Positions 43,066 to 52,610 of a DNA stretch of 64,000 bases are shown piece by piece. The stretch's first letter is position 1. Each line of letters begins with the position of its first letter. Source of the DNA: Sporanaerobacter acetigenes DSM 13106 (lineage in GTDB: Bacteria; Bacillota; Clostridia; Tissierellales; Sporanaerobacteraceae); assembly GCF_900130025.1 (NCBI RefSeq), contig NZ_FQXR01000005.1:248001-312000 (forward strand), written 5' to 3'. The position numbers and the translations under genes were made by a program. Under the pieces are notes generated by a model, which was not told the DNA's origin, did no database searches, and saw only the letters and a program-made list of their open reading frames with translations.

Positions 43066-44379
43066 ATGGATAAACAAATAGTTAAGCCTTCAATATTGCC
43101 AGGATTTATGGAATTAACGCCAAATGATCAAATACTTTTCAATAAAATGTTAGATACTATTAGAGAAAATTATGAAAAATTCGGGTTTTTACCAATAGAT
43201 ACTCCAGTTATAGAGAAATCTGAAGTTCTTCTCGCAAAGGGCGGAGGCGATACGGAAAAGCAAATATATAGATTTACAAAAGGTGATAATGATTTATCTT
43301 TAAGATTTGATTTAACTGTTCCATTGGCAAGATATGTAGCGCAACATTTTTCAGATTTGACTTTCCCTTTTAGAAGATACCATATAGGTAAAGTATATAG
43401 GGGAGAAAGAAATCAAAAAGGAAGATTTAGAGAATTTTATCAATGTGATATAGATATTATAGGAAATGAAAAATTGGATATAATAAATGATGCGGAAATT
43501 CCAAGTGTTATATATTATACTTTTAAAGATTTAGGATTTGAATCTTTTACAATTAAAATAAATAATAGAAAAATATTAAGTGGATTTTTTGGATCTATTC
43601 AGATCGAAGATAGCGTTGAAGTTTTGCGGACCATAGATAAGATGGATAAAATAGGATTGGATGGAGTTTCAGATGAATTAAGTAAAATGGGATTGAATGC
43701 AGAAACTATTGATAAAATAATGACTTTTACTCAAATAAAGGGTACAAATGATGAAATATTATCTAATCTTAAAGAAATGAATGTAGAAAATGATGTTTTT
43801 AAAGAAGGCCTTGAAGAATTAGACTCTGTAGTTAAGTATGTAAAATATTTTGGAGTACCTGAAGAAAATTTAGCTATTGATTTAACTATTGCAAGAGGTC
43901 TTGATTATTATACTGGTACAGTGTATGAAACTTTTTTAAATGAGTATCCTGATATTGGTAGTATTTGTTCTGGTGGAAGATATGATAATTTGGCAGAGTA
44001 CTATACTAAACAAAAATTGCCTGGAGTTGGGATATGTATAGGTCTTACAAGATTATTTTATCAGCTTAGAGAAGCCAATATAATTGAAAGTAAATGGAAT
44101 AGTTTGACGGAAGTTCTCGTTGTTCCTATGGAAGATTGCATGGAGTATGGAATAAAGATTGGAAATCAGTTGAGAAATGAAGGTATACATACTCAAATTT
44201 ATTTAGAAGAAGGGAAAATGGGCAAGAAGTTTAACTATGCAGACAAATTGGGTATACCATATGTAATGATAATAGGTGCAGATGAGGTTAAAAGTGAAAA
44301 GGTCACTTTAAAAAACATGAAAACTGGAGAGCAAATCATGCGTGATATTGATGAAACAATGAATATTCTTAAAAAGTAA
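43066..44379 (+). CDS. hisS: histidyl-tRNA synthetase
   Basis: 437 residues from the second of two adjacent ATGs (seven bases from AGGAG). Charges tRNA-His. Class II motif 2 GKVYRGERNQKGRFREFYQCD, histidine loops ARGLDYYTGTVYE and CSGGRYDNL, motif 3 GVGICIGLTRL, and a C-terminal anticodon-binding domain (about 335-437) are present. The last feature argues against the regulatory paralogue HisZ. No T-box precedes it, unlike its neighbour thrS. Confidence 0.92.
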   Translation: MDKQIVKPSILPGFMELTPNDQILFNKMLDTIRENYEKFGFLPIDTPVIEKSEVLLAKGGGDTEKQIYRFTKGDNDLSLRFDLTVPLARYVAQHFSDLTFPFRRYHIGKVYRGERNQKGRFREFYQCDIDIIGNEKLDIINDAEIPSVIYYTFKDLGFESFTIKINNRKILSGFFGSIQIEDSVEVLRTIDKMDKIGLDGVSDELSKMGLNAETIDKIMTFTQIKGTNDEILSNLKEMNVENDVFKEGLEELDSVVKYVKYFGVPEENLAIDLTIARGLDYYTGTVYETFLNEYPDIGSICSGGRYDNLAEYYTKQKLPGVGICIGLTRLFYQLREANIIESKWNSLTEVLVVPMEDCMEYGIKIGNQLRNEGIHTQIYLEEGKMGKKFNYADKLGIPYVMIIGADEVKSEKVTLKNMKTGEQIMRDIDETMNILKK

Positions 44380-44390
44380 AGTCAAATCTA

Positions 44391-44419
44391 TTGACAAAAA
44401 TGAAAATCAGAGCTATAAT
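44391..44419 (+). promoter_or_regulatory. promoter of the thrS T-box transcript
   Basis: TTGACA (44391-44396) and TATAAT (44414-44419) with 17-base spacing: full consensus. Confidence 0.88.
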
Positions 44420-44424
44420 TTTTA

Positions 44425-44670
44425 ATTAAAACTAATAATAAAAATGCTATGAAGGGAAGAGTAAGCAAGTTAATACTCATAGAGAGGGATAGCCTTGGCT
44501 GAAAGCAATCCTGAGATATTGTTAGCTGAAGACCACCCCTGAGCTGAATCCATCCACAACGGAGAAGGATTTCCGCATATTGCGTTATTTGATTTAAGCA
44601 CCAATTAGGGTGGAACCGCGTGAGTTACCTCTCGTCCCTATGTTTTTTAGGAATGAGGGGTTTTTTGTAT
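44425..44670 (+). promoter_or_regulatory. T-box leader of thrS, Thr specifier
   Basis: T-box AGGGTGGAACCGCG (44607-44620), then the terminator stem around ACCTCTCGTCCC/GGAATGAGGGGT and T6. Specifier ACC (44532-44534) in GAAG-ACC-ACCCC context. Confidence 0.92.
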
Positions 44671-44697
44671 TCAAAATTGAAGATAGGAGGTATGAAA

Positions 44698-46608
44698 GTG
44701 GATAGAATAAAAATTACTTTACCAGATGGCTCAGAAAGAGAATATCAAAAAGGTGTAACAATTTATGAAATAGCTAAAGACATAAGTGAGGGATTGGCTA
44801 GGGTTTCATTGGGAGCGGTAGTCAATGGAAAGATATTAGGACTTAAAGACACTATAGAAGAAGATGCTAATATAAATATTTTAAAATTTGAAGATAAAGA
44901 AGGAAAAGAGATATTTAGGCATACTAGCTCTCATATTTTAGCGCAAGCAGTTAAACGAATATTTCCAGATGTGAAATTGGCCATAGGACCTGCTATTGAC
45001 GAAGGGTTTTACTATGATTTTGATACTGAACATAGATTTACTCCTGAGGATTTAGAAAAAATTGAAGAAGAAATGTCTAAAATAGTTAAGGAAAATTATG
45101 AATTAGAAAAATTTATATTGCCAAGAGATGAGGCTATAAATTTGCTAAAGGACAAAGAGGAGCCTTATAAAGTGGAATTGGTTGAGGATCTTCCAGAAGA
45201 TGCAGTTATTTCATTTTATAAACAAGGAGATTTTGTTGACCTTTGCGCAGGACCTCATTTGCCTAATACTAAAAAAGTTAAAGCTTTCAAACTTTTAAGT
45301 ATAGCAGGAGCTTATTGGCGTGGAGATGAACACAATAAGATGCTTCAAAGAATCTATGGAACTAGTTTTGAAAAAAAGAAAGATTTAGATGAGTATTTAG
45401 AGAGATTGGAAGAAGCAAAGAAAAGAGATCATAGAAAATTGGGAAGAGAATTAGACTTATTCAGTATTCATGAAGAAGGACCTGGTTTTCCGTTTTTCCA
45501 TCCAAAGGGAATGGTAATAAGAAATATGTTAGAAGATTTTTGGAGGGAAGAACATAGAAAAAGAGGTTATGGAGAAATAAAAACTCCTATAATATTGAAT
45601 GAAGAGTTGTGGCATAGATCAGGTCATTGGGATCACTACAAGGAAAATATGTATTTTACAGCAATAGATGAAACTCAGTATGCTATAAAACCTATGAATT
45701 GTCCCGGTTCCATACTTGTTTATAAGACAAATATGTATAGTTATAGAGATCTTCCAATAAGAATGGCGGAGTTGGGACTTGTTCATAGACATGAGCTTTC
45801 AGGAACTCTTCATGGCTTGATGAGAGTTAGAAGCTTTACTCAAGATGATGCTCATATATTTATGTTGCCTAGCCAAGTAAAGGATGAACTCATAAAAGTT
45901 ATCGATTTAGCAGACTATGTTTATAGTATATTTGGATTTAAATATCATGTAGAACTTTCAACAAGACCAGAAAATTCTATGGGTACAGAAGAACAATGGG
46001 AATTGGCAACAAACAATTTGATTGCTGCGCTAGAAGAGAAAAAAATTGACTATATAGTAAATGAAGGCGATGGAGCTTTTTATGGACCAAAGATAGACTT
46101 CCATCTTGAAGATGCCATAGGCAGAACTTGGCAATGTGGAACTATTCAGCTTGATTTTCAAATGCCAGAAAGATTTGATTTGACTTATATAGATAATAAC
46201 AATGAGAAGCAAAGACCTGTAATGATTCATAGGACTATTCTTGGAAGTATTGAGAGATTTATGGGTATACTTATTGAACACTATGCAGGAAAGTTTCCTG
46301 TATGGCTAGCACCAATTCAAATTTCCATACTTCCTATATCTGATAAGTTCAATGATTACGCATATGAGCTTCAAAAGAAATTTGAAGAAAATAGCATGAG
46401 AGCAGAGGTTGACGATAGAACTGAAAAGATAGGTTATAAAATAAGAGAAGCACAATTACAGAAGATTCCTTATATGTTAGTTGTGGGTGAAAAAGAAGTA
46501 GAGAATGGATTGGTATCTGTAAGGAAGAGAGACGAAGGAGATTTAGGTCAAATCGAAGTAGAAAAATTTGTAGATAAAGTAGCTGAAGAAATAAAAAGTA
46601 AAAAGTAA
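44698..46608 (+). CDS. thrS: threonyl-tRNA synthetase
   Basis: 636 residues from the GTG seven bases after AGGAGG; the ATG six bases before abuts the ribosome site. Charges tRNA-Thr and edits serine. TGS domain (about 1-62), second additional domain with HTSSHILAQAVKRIFP and the editing-site HxxxH/CxxxH set (DLCAGPHLP), class II core with zinc-binding MNCPGS, VRSFTQDDAHIF and TILGSIERFMGILIEHYAG, and an anticodon domain to the end. Regulated by the T-box ahead. Confidence 0.97.
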   Translation: MDRIKITLPDGSEREYQKGVTIYEIAKDISEGLARVSLGAVVNGKILGLKDTIEEDANINILKFEDKEGKEIFRHTSSHILAQAVKRIFPDVKLAIGPAIDEGFYYDFDTEHRFTPEDLEKIEEEMSKIVKENYELEKFILPRDEAINLLKDKEEPYKVELVEDLPEDAVISFYKQGDFVDLCAGPHLPNTKKVKAFKLLSIAGAYWRGDEHNKMLQRIYGTSFEKKKDLDEYLERLEEAKKRDHRKLGRELDLFSIHEEGPGFPFFHPKGMVIRNMLEDFWREEHRKRGYGEIKTPIILNEELWHRSGHWDHYKENMYFTAIDETQYAIKPMNCPGSILVYKTNMYSYRDLPIRMAELGLVHRHELSGTLHGLMRVRSFTQDDAHIFMLPSQVKDELIKVIDLADYVYSIFGFKYHVELSTRPENSMGTEEQWELATNNLIAALEEKKIDYIVNEGDGAFYGPKIDFHLEDAIGRTWQCGTIQLDFQMPERFDLTYIDNNNEKQRPVMIHRTILGSIERFMGILIEHYAGKFPVWLAPIQISILPISDKFNDYAYELQKKFEENSMRAEVDDRTEKIGYKIREAQLQKIPYMLVVGEKEVENGLVSVRKRDEGDLGQIEVEKFVDKVAEEIKSKK

Positions 46609-46611
46609 GAT

Positions 46612-46641
46612 GTAAAAGGTAGGGAATTCCCTACCTTTTAT
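46612..46641. terminator. bidirectional terminator between thrS and the FtsH-like gene
   Basis: TAAAAGGTAGGGAATTCCCT palindrome with T-rich ends, between the two convergent genes and overlapping the last codon of the leftward one. Confidence 0.8.
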
Positions 46642-48188
46642 GTTGCACAATTTGCGTTAGATTCATATTGCTTAAAAATTTCATCTAATTCTTCACTAGT
46701 TATAGATTCTTGTTTCATAAGTAAATCGGCTATGTGAAATAGTATTATTTTATTATCTTCTATGATTTTTATGGCATTTTCATAGCATTCATCAATTATT
46801 TTTCTCATTTCTTCTCTTATTATATTAAAACTGTTTTTCACATAATATTCATCAATAGAAATGTTTCCAAGGCTACTCATTCCATAGCTACATACCATTT
46901 CTTGAGCTATTTGAGTAGCTTTTGTTAAATCATCTTTTGCACCAGTAGTTATTTCACCAAAAACTATTTGTTCAGCAGCTCTTCCTGCTACAAGGCCTGT
47001 GATTTTTGACATCAATTCTTTTTTGGTCATAAGATATCTTTCTTCTTCTGGAAATTTTAAAACGTATCCAAGTGCTTGACCTCTTGGAATAATGGATATC
47101 TTTTGGACCATATCAGTTTTGAGTATTTTGCTTACTAGTGCATGACCAGATTCATGAATGGCCACAGTTTTTTTCTCTTTTAAAAGTATAGATGGATTTT
47201 TGACTTCTAGTCCTGCCAACACTCTTTCAATTGCTTCATTAAAATCGTCTTTATCAATCTTGTTTTTGTTTTTTCTTACGGCAATTATAGCGGCTTCATT
47301 TGCAATATTTGCAAGTTCTGCACCTGAAAGTCCATGAGTTTTATTAGCTATTTCATGTATAGAAATATCTTTGCATAAAGGCTTGTTAGTAGTATGGACT
47401 TCCAATATTTTTTCTCTTGCTTTGATGTTTGGATTTCCTACATAAATATGTCTATCAAATCTTCCAGGACGAAGAAGTGCTTCATCCAACAGATCAAGTC
47501 TATTTGTAGCACCTATGATTACTACTGTTTCACTGGTATTGAATCCATCCATTTCTGCTAGAAGCTGATTTAAAGTCTGATCTTTTTCGTTGTTAGAATC
47601 TAAATTTCTTTTTGCACCAATAGCATCTATTTCATCAATAAATATTATACTTGGAGCTTCTTTTTTAGCTTTTTCGAACAAGGTTCTTACTCTTTTAGCA
47701 CCAACGCCTACATATTTTTCAACAAATTCTGAACCACTAGCATATAAAAAAGTTGAGTCTGTTTCTCCAGCTACAGCTTTTGCAAGAAGGGTTTTGCCAG
47801 TACCAGGAGGACCGTAGAATAATATGCCTTTGGGTATTTTTGCACCCATTTTGGTATATTTTTGTGAGTTATTTATAAAATCTATGGTTTCTTGCAACTC
47901 TTCTTTTATTTCTTCGAGTCCTGCAACGTCTCTAAAGGATGTATTAGGTTTATCGTTTTCTTTTGCCCCATCTTTTTCATTAGATAGAGCCAATGGAGCT
48001 AGTTGTGGATTTGAGTCTAACTGTATATAGTATATAATAAAAATTGTAGTTAGTGCCCATATTAAGAATCTATCCCCGTTGGTAATATGATGAAAAATAT
48101 TAGTTGGAAAATATTTATCATAAAAAAGGAAAGATGATAAGACTATCCCCAATATAGATATAGCAAAAATCATTTTTTTCTTTTGCAA
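46638..48188 (-). CDS. compact FtsH-type membrane AAA protease
   Basis: 516 residues, well below the roughly 600-650 of housekeeping FtsH. Two N-terminal membrane helices (about 6-24 and 42-56) are separated by a short loop of under 20 residues instead of the usual large external domain. The AAA module has GPPGTGKT, IIFIDEIDAIG and the second-region-of-homology RPGRFDRHI; the zinc protease has HESGH (near 344) and the downstream Asp region. It degrades membrane and misfolded proteins using ATP. The lack of the external domain suggests a special-purpose paralogue. Cys-containing C-terminus NANCAT is odd. Confidence 0.88.
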   Translation of the reverse strand: MQKKKMIFAISILGIVLSSFLFYDKYFPTNIFHHITNGDRFLIWALTTIFIIYYIQLDSNPQLAPLALSNEKDGAKENDKPNTSFRDVAGLEEIKEELQETIDFINNSQKYTKMGAKIPKGILFYGPPGTGKTLLAKAVAGETDSTFLYASGSEFVEKYVGVGAKRVRTLFEKAKKEAPSIIFIDEIDAIGAKRNLDSNNEKDQTLNQLLAEMDGFNTSETVVIIGATNRLDLLDEALLRPGRFDRHIYVGNPNIKAREKILEVHTTNKPLCKDISIHEIANKTHGLSGAELANIANEAAIIAVRKNKNKIDKDDFNEAIERVLAGLEVKNPSILLKEKKTVAIHESGHALVSKILKTDMVQKISIIPRGQALGYVLKFPEEERYLMTKKELMSKITGLVAGRAAEQIVFGEITTGAKDDLTKATQIAQEMVCSYGMSSLGNISIDEYYVKNSFNIIREEMRKIIDECYENAIKIIEDNKIILFHIADLLMKQESITSEELDEIFKQYESNANCAT

Positions 48189-48382
48189 ACTATCCCCACC
48201 TTTTCATATTTTGCTATCAATAGTTTAACCATTTAGTTTTTTTAAAATTCATAATAAAGTATTTGTTATGGAAAAATAACAAGAAGGATGTTGAAGGAAA
48301 TATTTTGTAAAGGTATAATAAAAGTAAAGTATTAAATTATCAAAGATACATAATATATAAGAAATAAGAAGGAGGGTACATT

Positions 48383-49780
48383 ATGAATTTTGTAGATTTA
48401 GTTGAAAGTTATAGAGAAGATATTATAAAATCAACCCAAGAGATAGTCAGCATAAAGAGTGTTGAAGGTGAAAGTAGTACTTTAATGCCTTTTGGAGAAG
48501 GACCATATAAAGCGTTGGAATATATATTGAATTTAGCTAGCAAAATGGGATTTGAAACAAAAAATTTAGATGGTTATGCAGGATACATTGAATTTGGAGA
48601 AGGAACTGAAACTGTAGGCATATTAGCCCATGTAGATGTAGTTCCAGAGGGAAAAGGATGGACATATCCACCTTATGGAGGAGAAATTCATGATGAAAAG
48701 ATTTTTGGAAGAGGAACTTTAGATGACAAGGGACCTGCTATATCAACTCTTTATGCTATGAAGACTTTGAAGGAATCAAATGTTAAGTTAAATAAAAAGA
48801 TTAGAATGATAATTGGTACAAATGAAGAAACTGGTTGGGGATGTATGAAGTATTACTTTGAACATGAAAGTGCTCCAGATATGGCCTTTACACCTGATGC
48901 TGATTTTCCAGTTATTCATGGAGAAAAAGGTATAATAGCTTTTGATTTAGTGAAAAAGCTTGAAAATGTGTCTTGTGGAAACATAACAGTCAAGTCTATA
49001 GATGGTGGTAATGCAGTAAATATGGTGCCAGATTATTGTGAGGCTCTATTGGAGGTAAAAGATGCAGATGAGCTAGATAAAAAGTTGAAACAGTTTATAG
49101 AAAAAACAGGATACGATCTTTCTATAGAATGTGAAGGAGAATTGGTGAAAATAAAGGCAAAGGGTGTTTCTGCTCATGGAAGTACTCCTGAAAAAGGTGA
49201 AAACGCTATTACGTATCTGATGTTATTTTTAGGTGATATAATAGATTGCCATTGTGACATGTGTGACTTTATAAATATGTATAACAAAAAAATAGCATTT
49301 AAACATCATGGAGAAGAAATAGGATGTGGACTTGAAGATGATATTTCTGGCAAATTAAACTTTAATCCAGGAATTATTAAAACTACTGATGAAGAAATAA
49401 GACTTTCAATAAATGTTAGATATCCTATTAAGTCTAGTGATAAAGATGTCTATGATGGTATCAGAAAAAATTTGGATGGTACAGATATTGTTCTTGTAGA
49501 AGATGAGGGTGGAATGAAACCATTATATGTACCAAAGAATAATCCACTTGTTGAAAAACTTATGAAAGTTTATAGAGAAGAAACTGGAGATATGGAAAGT
49601 GAACCTATAACTATTGGAGGAGGAACTTATGCTAGGGCGATGGATAATGCAGTAGCTTTTGGGCCAGTATTTCCAGGTCAAGTAGAAGTTGCTCATCAAA
49701 AAAATGAATATATTTCAATTGAACATTTAATGAAAATTACAAAAATATACACAAAAGCATTATATGAGTTGGCAAAATAA
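48383..49780 (+). CDS. pepV: PepV-type M20 dipeptidase
   Basis: 465 residues, full length. A zinc dipeptidase that releases amino acids from dipeptides in the cytoplasm. Metal ligands lie in AHVDVVPEGKGW (near residue 83), GTLDDKGPA, NEETGWGC and FTPDADFPVIHGEKG; the GGGTYARAMDNAVAFGP segment near the end holds further substrate-binding residues. Ribosome site AAGGAGGG. Single gene with about 200 bases upstream containing no clear regulator site. Confidence 0.93.
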   Translation: MNFVDLVESYREDIIKSTQEIVSIKSVEGESSTLMPFGEGPYKALEYILNLASKMGFETKNLDGYAGYIEFGEGTETVGILAHVDVVPEGKGWTYPPYGGEIHDEKIFGRGTLDDKGPAISTLYAMKTLKESNVKLNKKIRMIIGTNEETGWGCMKYYFEHESAPDMAFTPDADFPVIHGEKGIIAFDLVKKLENVSCGNITVKSIDGGNAVNMVPDYCEALLEVKDADELDKKLKQFIEKTGYDLSIECEGELVKIKAKGVSAHGSTPEKGENAITYLMLFLGDIIDCHCDMCDFINMYNKKIAFKHHGEEIGCGLEDDISGKLNFNPGIIKTTDEEIRLSINVRYPIKSSDKDVYDGIRKNLDGTDIVLVEDEGGMKPLYVPKNNPLVEKLMKVYREETGDMESEPITIGGGTYARAMDNAVAFGPVFPGQVEVAHQKNEYISIEHLMKITKIYTKALYELAK

Positions 49781-49807
49781 ATTTTTGTAAAAAATATAAG
49801 AAATTGA

Positions 49808-49836
49808 TTGACAAATTTAAGTTATTGACATATAAT
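49808..49836 (+). promoter_or_regulatory. promoter of the infC operon
   Basis: TTGACA (49808-49813) and TATAAT (49831-49836), 17-base spacing: full consensus. Confidence 0.88.
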
Positions 49837-49839
49837 GTG

Positions 49840-50022
49840 TAAGGAAAGTGAATATCGAGTATTTAAGTAGAAGTATCCGCTTCTCACCTTATAGCTAAGG
49901 CTCATAAGGTTTAAATTTAAGTATTTAAAAGTATGTTTATATACTTTTATGGAAATGTTTTTGAATGAAAAGCGGGTATTTTTACTCGCTTTATTTTATT
50001 TATTAAATTTAGGAGGTGGCGT
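49840..50022 (+). promoter_or_regulatory. L20-type autoregulatory leader of infC-rpmI-rplT
   Basis: About 180 bases of structured leader: stem pieces CACCTTATAGCTAAGG and ATAAGGTT, then the terminator-like hairpin AAAGCGGGTATTTTTACTCG with CTTT and a T-rich tail (49969-50000). In Firmicutes L20 binds such a leader and causes early termination. Assignment by position and hairpin order. Confidence 0.7.
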
Positions 50023-50025
50023 AAT

Positions 50026-50535
50026 ATTAAAGAGCTTCAGATCAATGAAGAGATAAGAGATAAGGAAGTGAGACTTATTGATGTAGATGGGTCTCAATTA
50101 GGGGTTGTTTCAAGTAAGAAAGCTTTAGATACTGCTGATGAAAGAAAGTTAGACTTAGTAAAGGTAGCTCCTAATGCAAAACCACCAGTATGCAGAATAA
50201 TGGATTATGGCAAGTACAAATATGAGTTAGCTAAAAAAGAAAAAGAAGCTAAGAAAAATCAAAAGGTTATAAATGTCAAAGAAGTGAGACTTACACCAAG
50301 CATTGAAAGTCATGATTTAAATGTAAAAGCTAAGAGGGCCATTGAATTTTTGCAATCTGGAGATAAGGTAAAGGTTAGTGTGAGATTTAGAGGTAGAGAA
50401 TTGGGTCATACTGACATAGGTAGAGAAGTCTTGCTAGAATTTGCAGATATAGCTTCAGAAGTTGGGGTCATAGAAAAAGAACCTAAACTAGAAGGTAAAA
50501 ATATGGTCATGTATTTAGTGCCAAAAGCAGAATAG
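50026..50535 (+). CDS. infC: translation initiation factor IF-3
   Basis: 169 residues if started at the ATT at 50026, seven bases after AGGAGGTG. That start gives the conserved KELQINEEIRDKEVRLID beginning; the next usable codon, GTG at 50068, has no ribosome site and would cut off this part. ATT starts are known for infC, where IF-3 represses its own non-canonical start. Both IF-3 domains and the linker KKEKEAKKNQKVINVKEV are intact. First gene of the operon with L35 and L20. Confidence 0.93.
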   Translation: MKELQINEEIRDKEVRLIDVDGSQLGVVSSKKALDTADERKLDLVKVAPNAKPPVCRIMDYGKYKYELAKKEKEAKKNQKVINVKEVRLTPSIESHDLNVKAKRAIEFLQSGDKVKVSVRFRGRELGHTDIGREVLLEFADIASEVGVIEKEPKLEGKNMVMYLVPKAE

Positions 50536-50553
50536 ACGAAGGAGGTATTTGTT

Positions 50554-50748
50554 ATGCCAAAAATGAAAACTCATAGAGGTGCAGCGAAAAGATTTAAAAA
50601 GACTGGAACAGGTCAATTAAAGAGATATAAAGCTTATAAAAGTCATAAAACTGGCAAAAAATCACCAAAAAGAGTTAGAAACTTAAGAAAAGGTACATTG
50701 GTTAGCGATGCTGACTTAAAGAGAATGAAAAAAGTATTACCTTACTAG
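50554..50748 (+). CDS. rpmI: 50S ribosomal protein L35
   Basis: 64 residues, very basic, full length: [20 protein letters not shown] and the [16 protein letters not shown] pattern are those of L35. AAGGAGG ribosome site; 18 bases after infC. Confidence 0.97.
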   Translation: MPKMKTHRGAAKRFKKTGTGQLKRYKAYKSHKTGKKSPKRVRNLRKGTLVSDADLKRMKKVLPY

Positions 50749-50782
50749 AAAACAATTATGGGAAGTGAAGGAGGTAGTTTAG

Positions 50783-51133
50783 ATGGCAAGAGTAAAAGGT
50801 GGAGTTAATGCTAAAAAGAAACATAAAAAAGTACTAAAACAAGCAAAAGGTTATTATGGAGCAAAAAGTAAATTATATAGACCAGCCAATCAAGCAGTTA
50901 TGAAATCTCTAGATTATGCTTATGTTGGTAGAAAGTTGAGAAAAAGAGATTTTAGAAAAATGTGGATAGCAAGAATCAATGCTGCTGCAAGATTGAATGG
51001 TATGAGTTATAGTACATTTATAAATGGTTTAAAGAAAGCAAATATAGATATCAACAGAAAAATGTTATCTGAAATGGCAATAAACGACCCAGAAGGTTTC
51101 TCTAAATTAGTAGAAATTGCAAAAGGCAAGTAA
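50783..51133 (+). CDS. rplT: 50S ribosomal protein L20
   Basis: 116 residues, full length: [40 protein letters not shown] and [20 protein letters not shown] are characteristic. Needed for early 50S assembly and the likely repressor of the leader upstream. GAAGGAGG ribosome site; a terminator follows. Confidence 0.98.
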   Translation: MARVKGGVNAKKKHKKVLKQAKGYYGAKSKLYRPANQAVMKSLDYAYVGRKLRKRDFRKMWIARINAAARLNGMSYSTFINGLKKANIDINRKMLSEMAINDPEGFSKLVEIAKGK

Positions 51134-51170
51134 AATAAAAGTTCCGATATCGGAGCTTTTATTTTTTCAA
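51134..51170 (+). terminator. terminator of the infC operon
   Basis: AATAAAAGTTCCGA/GGAGCTTTTATT stem with TATC loop, then T6. Confidence 0.88.
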
Positions 51171-51245
51171 TGGTTTATTTTATAATAATAAATAGTTATA
51201 ATGTAATAATAAACATAGTTATTGCACGATTTAGGAGATGATGGC

Positions 51246-52595
51246 ATGAGTTTTTTAAAAAGAAGATTGGTTGAATTGGAACTTAATCCCCCAAGAGTAT
51301 TAGCTATGGGATTTGGCGGACTTATATTAATAGGTGCAATTCTTTTAAATTTACCAGTAGCTTCAAAAACTGGTGAAAGCATTGGATTTTTAAATGCTCT
51401 GTTTACCTCTGCATCTGCTGTTTGTGTGACAGGACTTGTAGTGGTGAATACAGGAGAATTTTGGTCACTTTTTGGACAAATAGTAATTATAATTCTTATT
51501 CAAATGGGTGGACTTGGATTTATGACTATGGCTACATTGGTAGCACTGATATTGGGGAAAAAGATAACTTTAAAAGAAAGATTAATTATAAAGGAACAGC
51601 TCAATCAAGAAACCATGTCAGGATTAGTTAAATTAACTAAATATGTTATTCTAGCTACGTTCTCTATAGAAGGCATAGGAGCTATTTTGTTGTCTACCAG
51701 GTTTATACCTGCATATGGTTTTGCTAAGGGAGTATGGTTTTCTATATTTCATTCTATTTCTGCTTTTTGTAATGCTGGTTTTGATATCATTGGAAGTAGT
51801 ATGGTACCTTTTGTAGGTGATATAGTAGTTATCTTAACAATTAGTTTTTTAATAATAATAGGTGGATTAGGTTTCTCTGTATATATAGATATTTCTAAAA
51901 ATAAGAAACTAGTTAGATTATCACTACATTCAAAACTTGTTTTGGCTATTACTCTTATATTAATTGTGACTGGAATGATATTATTTTATTTGATTGAATG
52001 GGATAATCCAGCTACATTGTATCCGTTAAATGTAAAGGATAGAATTTTGGCTTCGTTCTTTCAATCAGTAGTTCCAAGAACTGCAGGTTTTAATTCTGTG
52101 GATATATCTAAACTTGAGGATACTAGTGTATTTATTATAATAATATTGATGTTTATAGGTGGTTCCCCCGGTTCTACAGCTGGAGGTATAAAGACAACAA
52201 CATTTGGTGCTATAATACTCACAACTCTTACAGTTATCAAGGGAAATAAAGATGTAGTAGCATATAAAAAGAGAATTCCTCAAGAGATAATATATAGATC
52301 TTTAGCTATTGCAAGTGTGGGAGTATTTTTAGTCACTGTAGTATCTTTGATATTGACTTTATCAGAAGATGCTACTTTTCTAGATTTGTTATTTGAGACT
52401 ACTTCTGCTTTTGGAACAGTTGGTTTGACTAGAGGAGTGACGCCAAATTTAAGCAATTTTGGAAAGGTTTTAATAATTTTAACTATGTATTCTGGTAGAG
52501 TAGGGCCTTTGACAATGGCTTTTGCTTTTGCAAAGAGACAAAAAAATAATTCGAGCAGTTATAGATATTCTGAAGGAAATATATTGGTGGGATAG
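51246..52595 (+). CDS. TrkH/KtrB-type potassium transporter subunit
   Basis: 449 residues from the ATG eight bases after AGGAG. Membrane pore of a Ktr/Trk potassium uptake system, with four repeated membrane-pore-membrane units; the filter segments read SAVCVTGLVVV, SISAFCNAGFDIIG, VPRTAGFNSVD and SAFGTVGLTRG. GGSPGSTAGGIKTTT is the intramembrane gate loop. The RCK subunit gene follows 15 bases later. Shorter than E. coli TrkH, in line with KtrB. Confidence 0.93.
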   Translation: MSFLKRRLVELELNPPRVLAMGFGGLILIGAILLNLPVASKTGESIGFLNALFTSASAVCVTGLVVVNTGEFWSLFGQIVIIILIQMGGLGFMTMATLVALILGKKITLKERLIIKEQLNQETMSGLVKLTKYVILATFSIEGIGAILLSTRFIPAYGFAKGVWFSIFHSISAFCNAGFDIIGSSMVPFVGDIVVILTISFLIIIGGLGFSVYIDISKNKKLVRLSLHSKLVLAITLILIVTGMILFYLIEWDNPATLYPLNVKDRILASFFQSVVPRTAGFNSVDISKLEDTSVFIIIILMFIGGSPGSTAGGIKTTTFGAIILTTLTVIKGNKDVVAYKKRIPQEIIYRSLAIASVGVFLVTVVSLILTLSEDATFLDLLFETTSAFGTVGLTRGVTPNLSNFGKVLIILTMYSGRVGPLTMAFAFAKRQKNNSSSYRYSEGNILVG

Positions 52596-52610
52596 AAAGG
52601 AGATATATGT

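Noticed and set aside
43066-44379. HisZ, the regulatory subunit of ATP phosphoribosyltransferase
   Set aside because: The anticodon-binding domain and catalytic motifs of HisRS are present, and no his biosynthesis genes are near.
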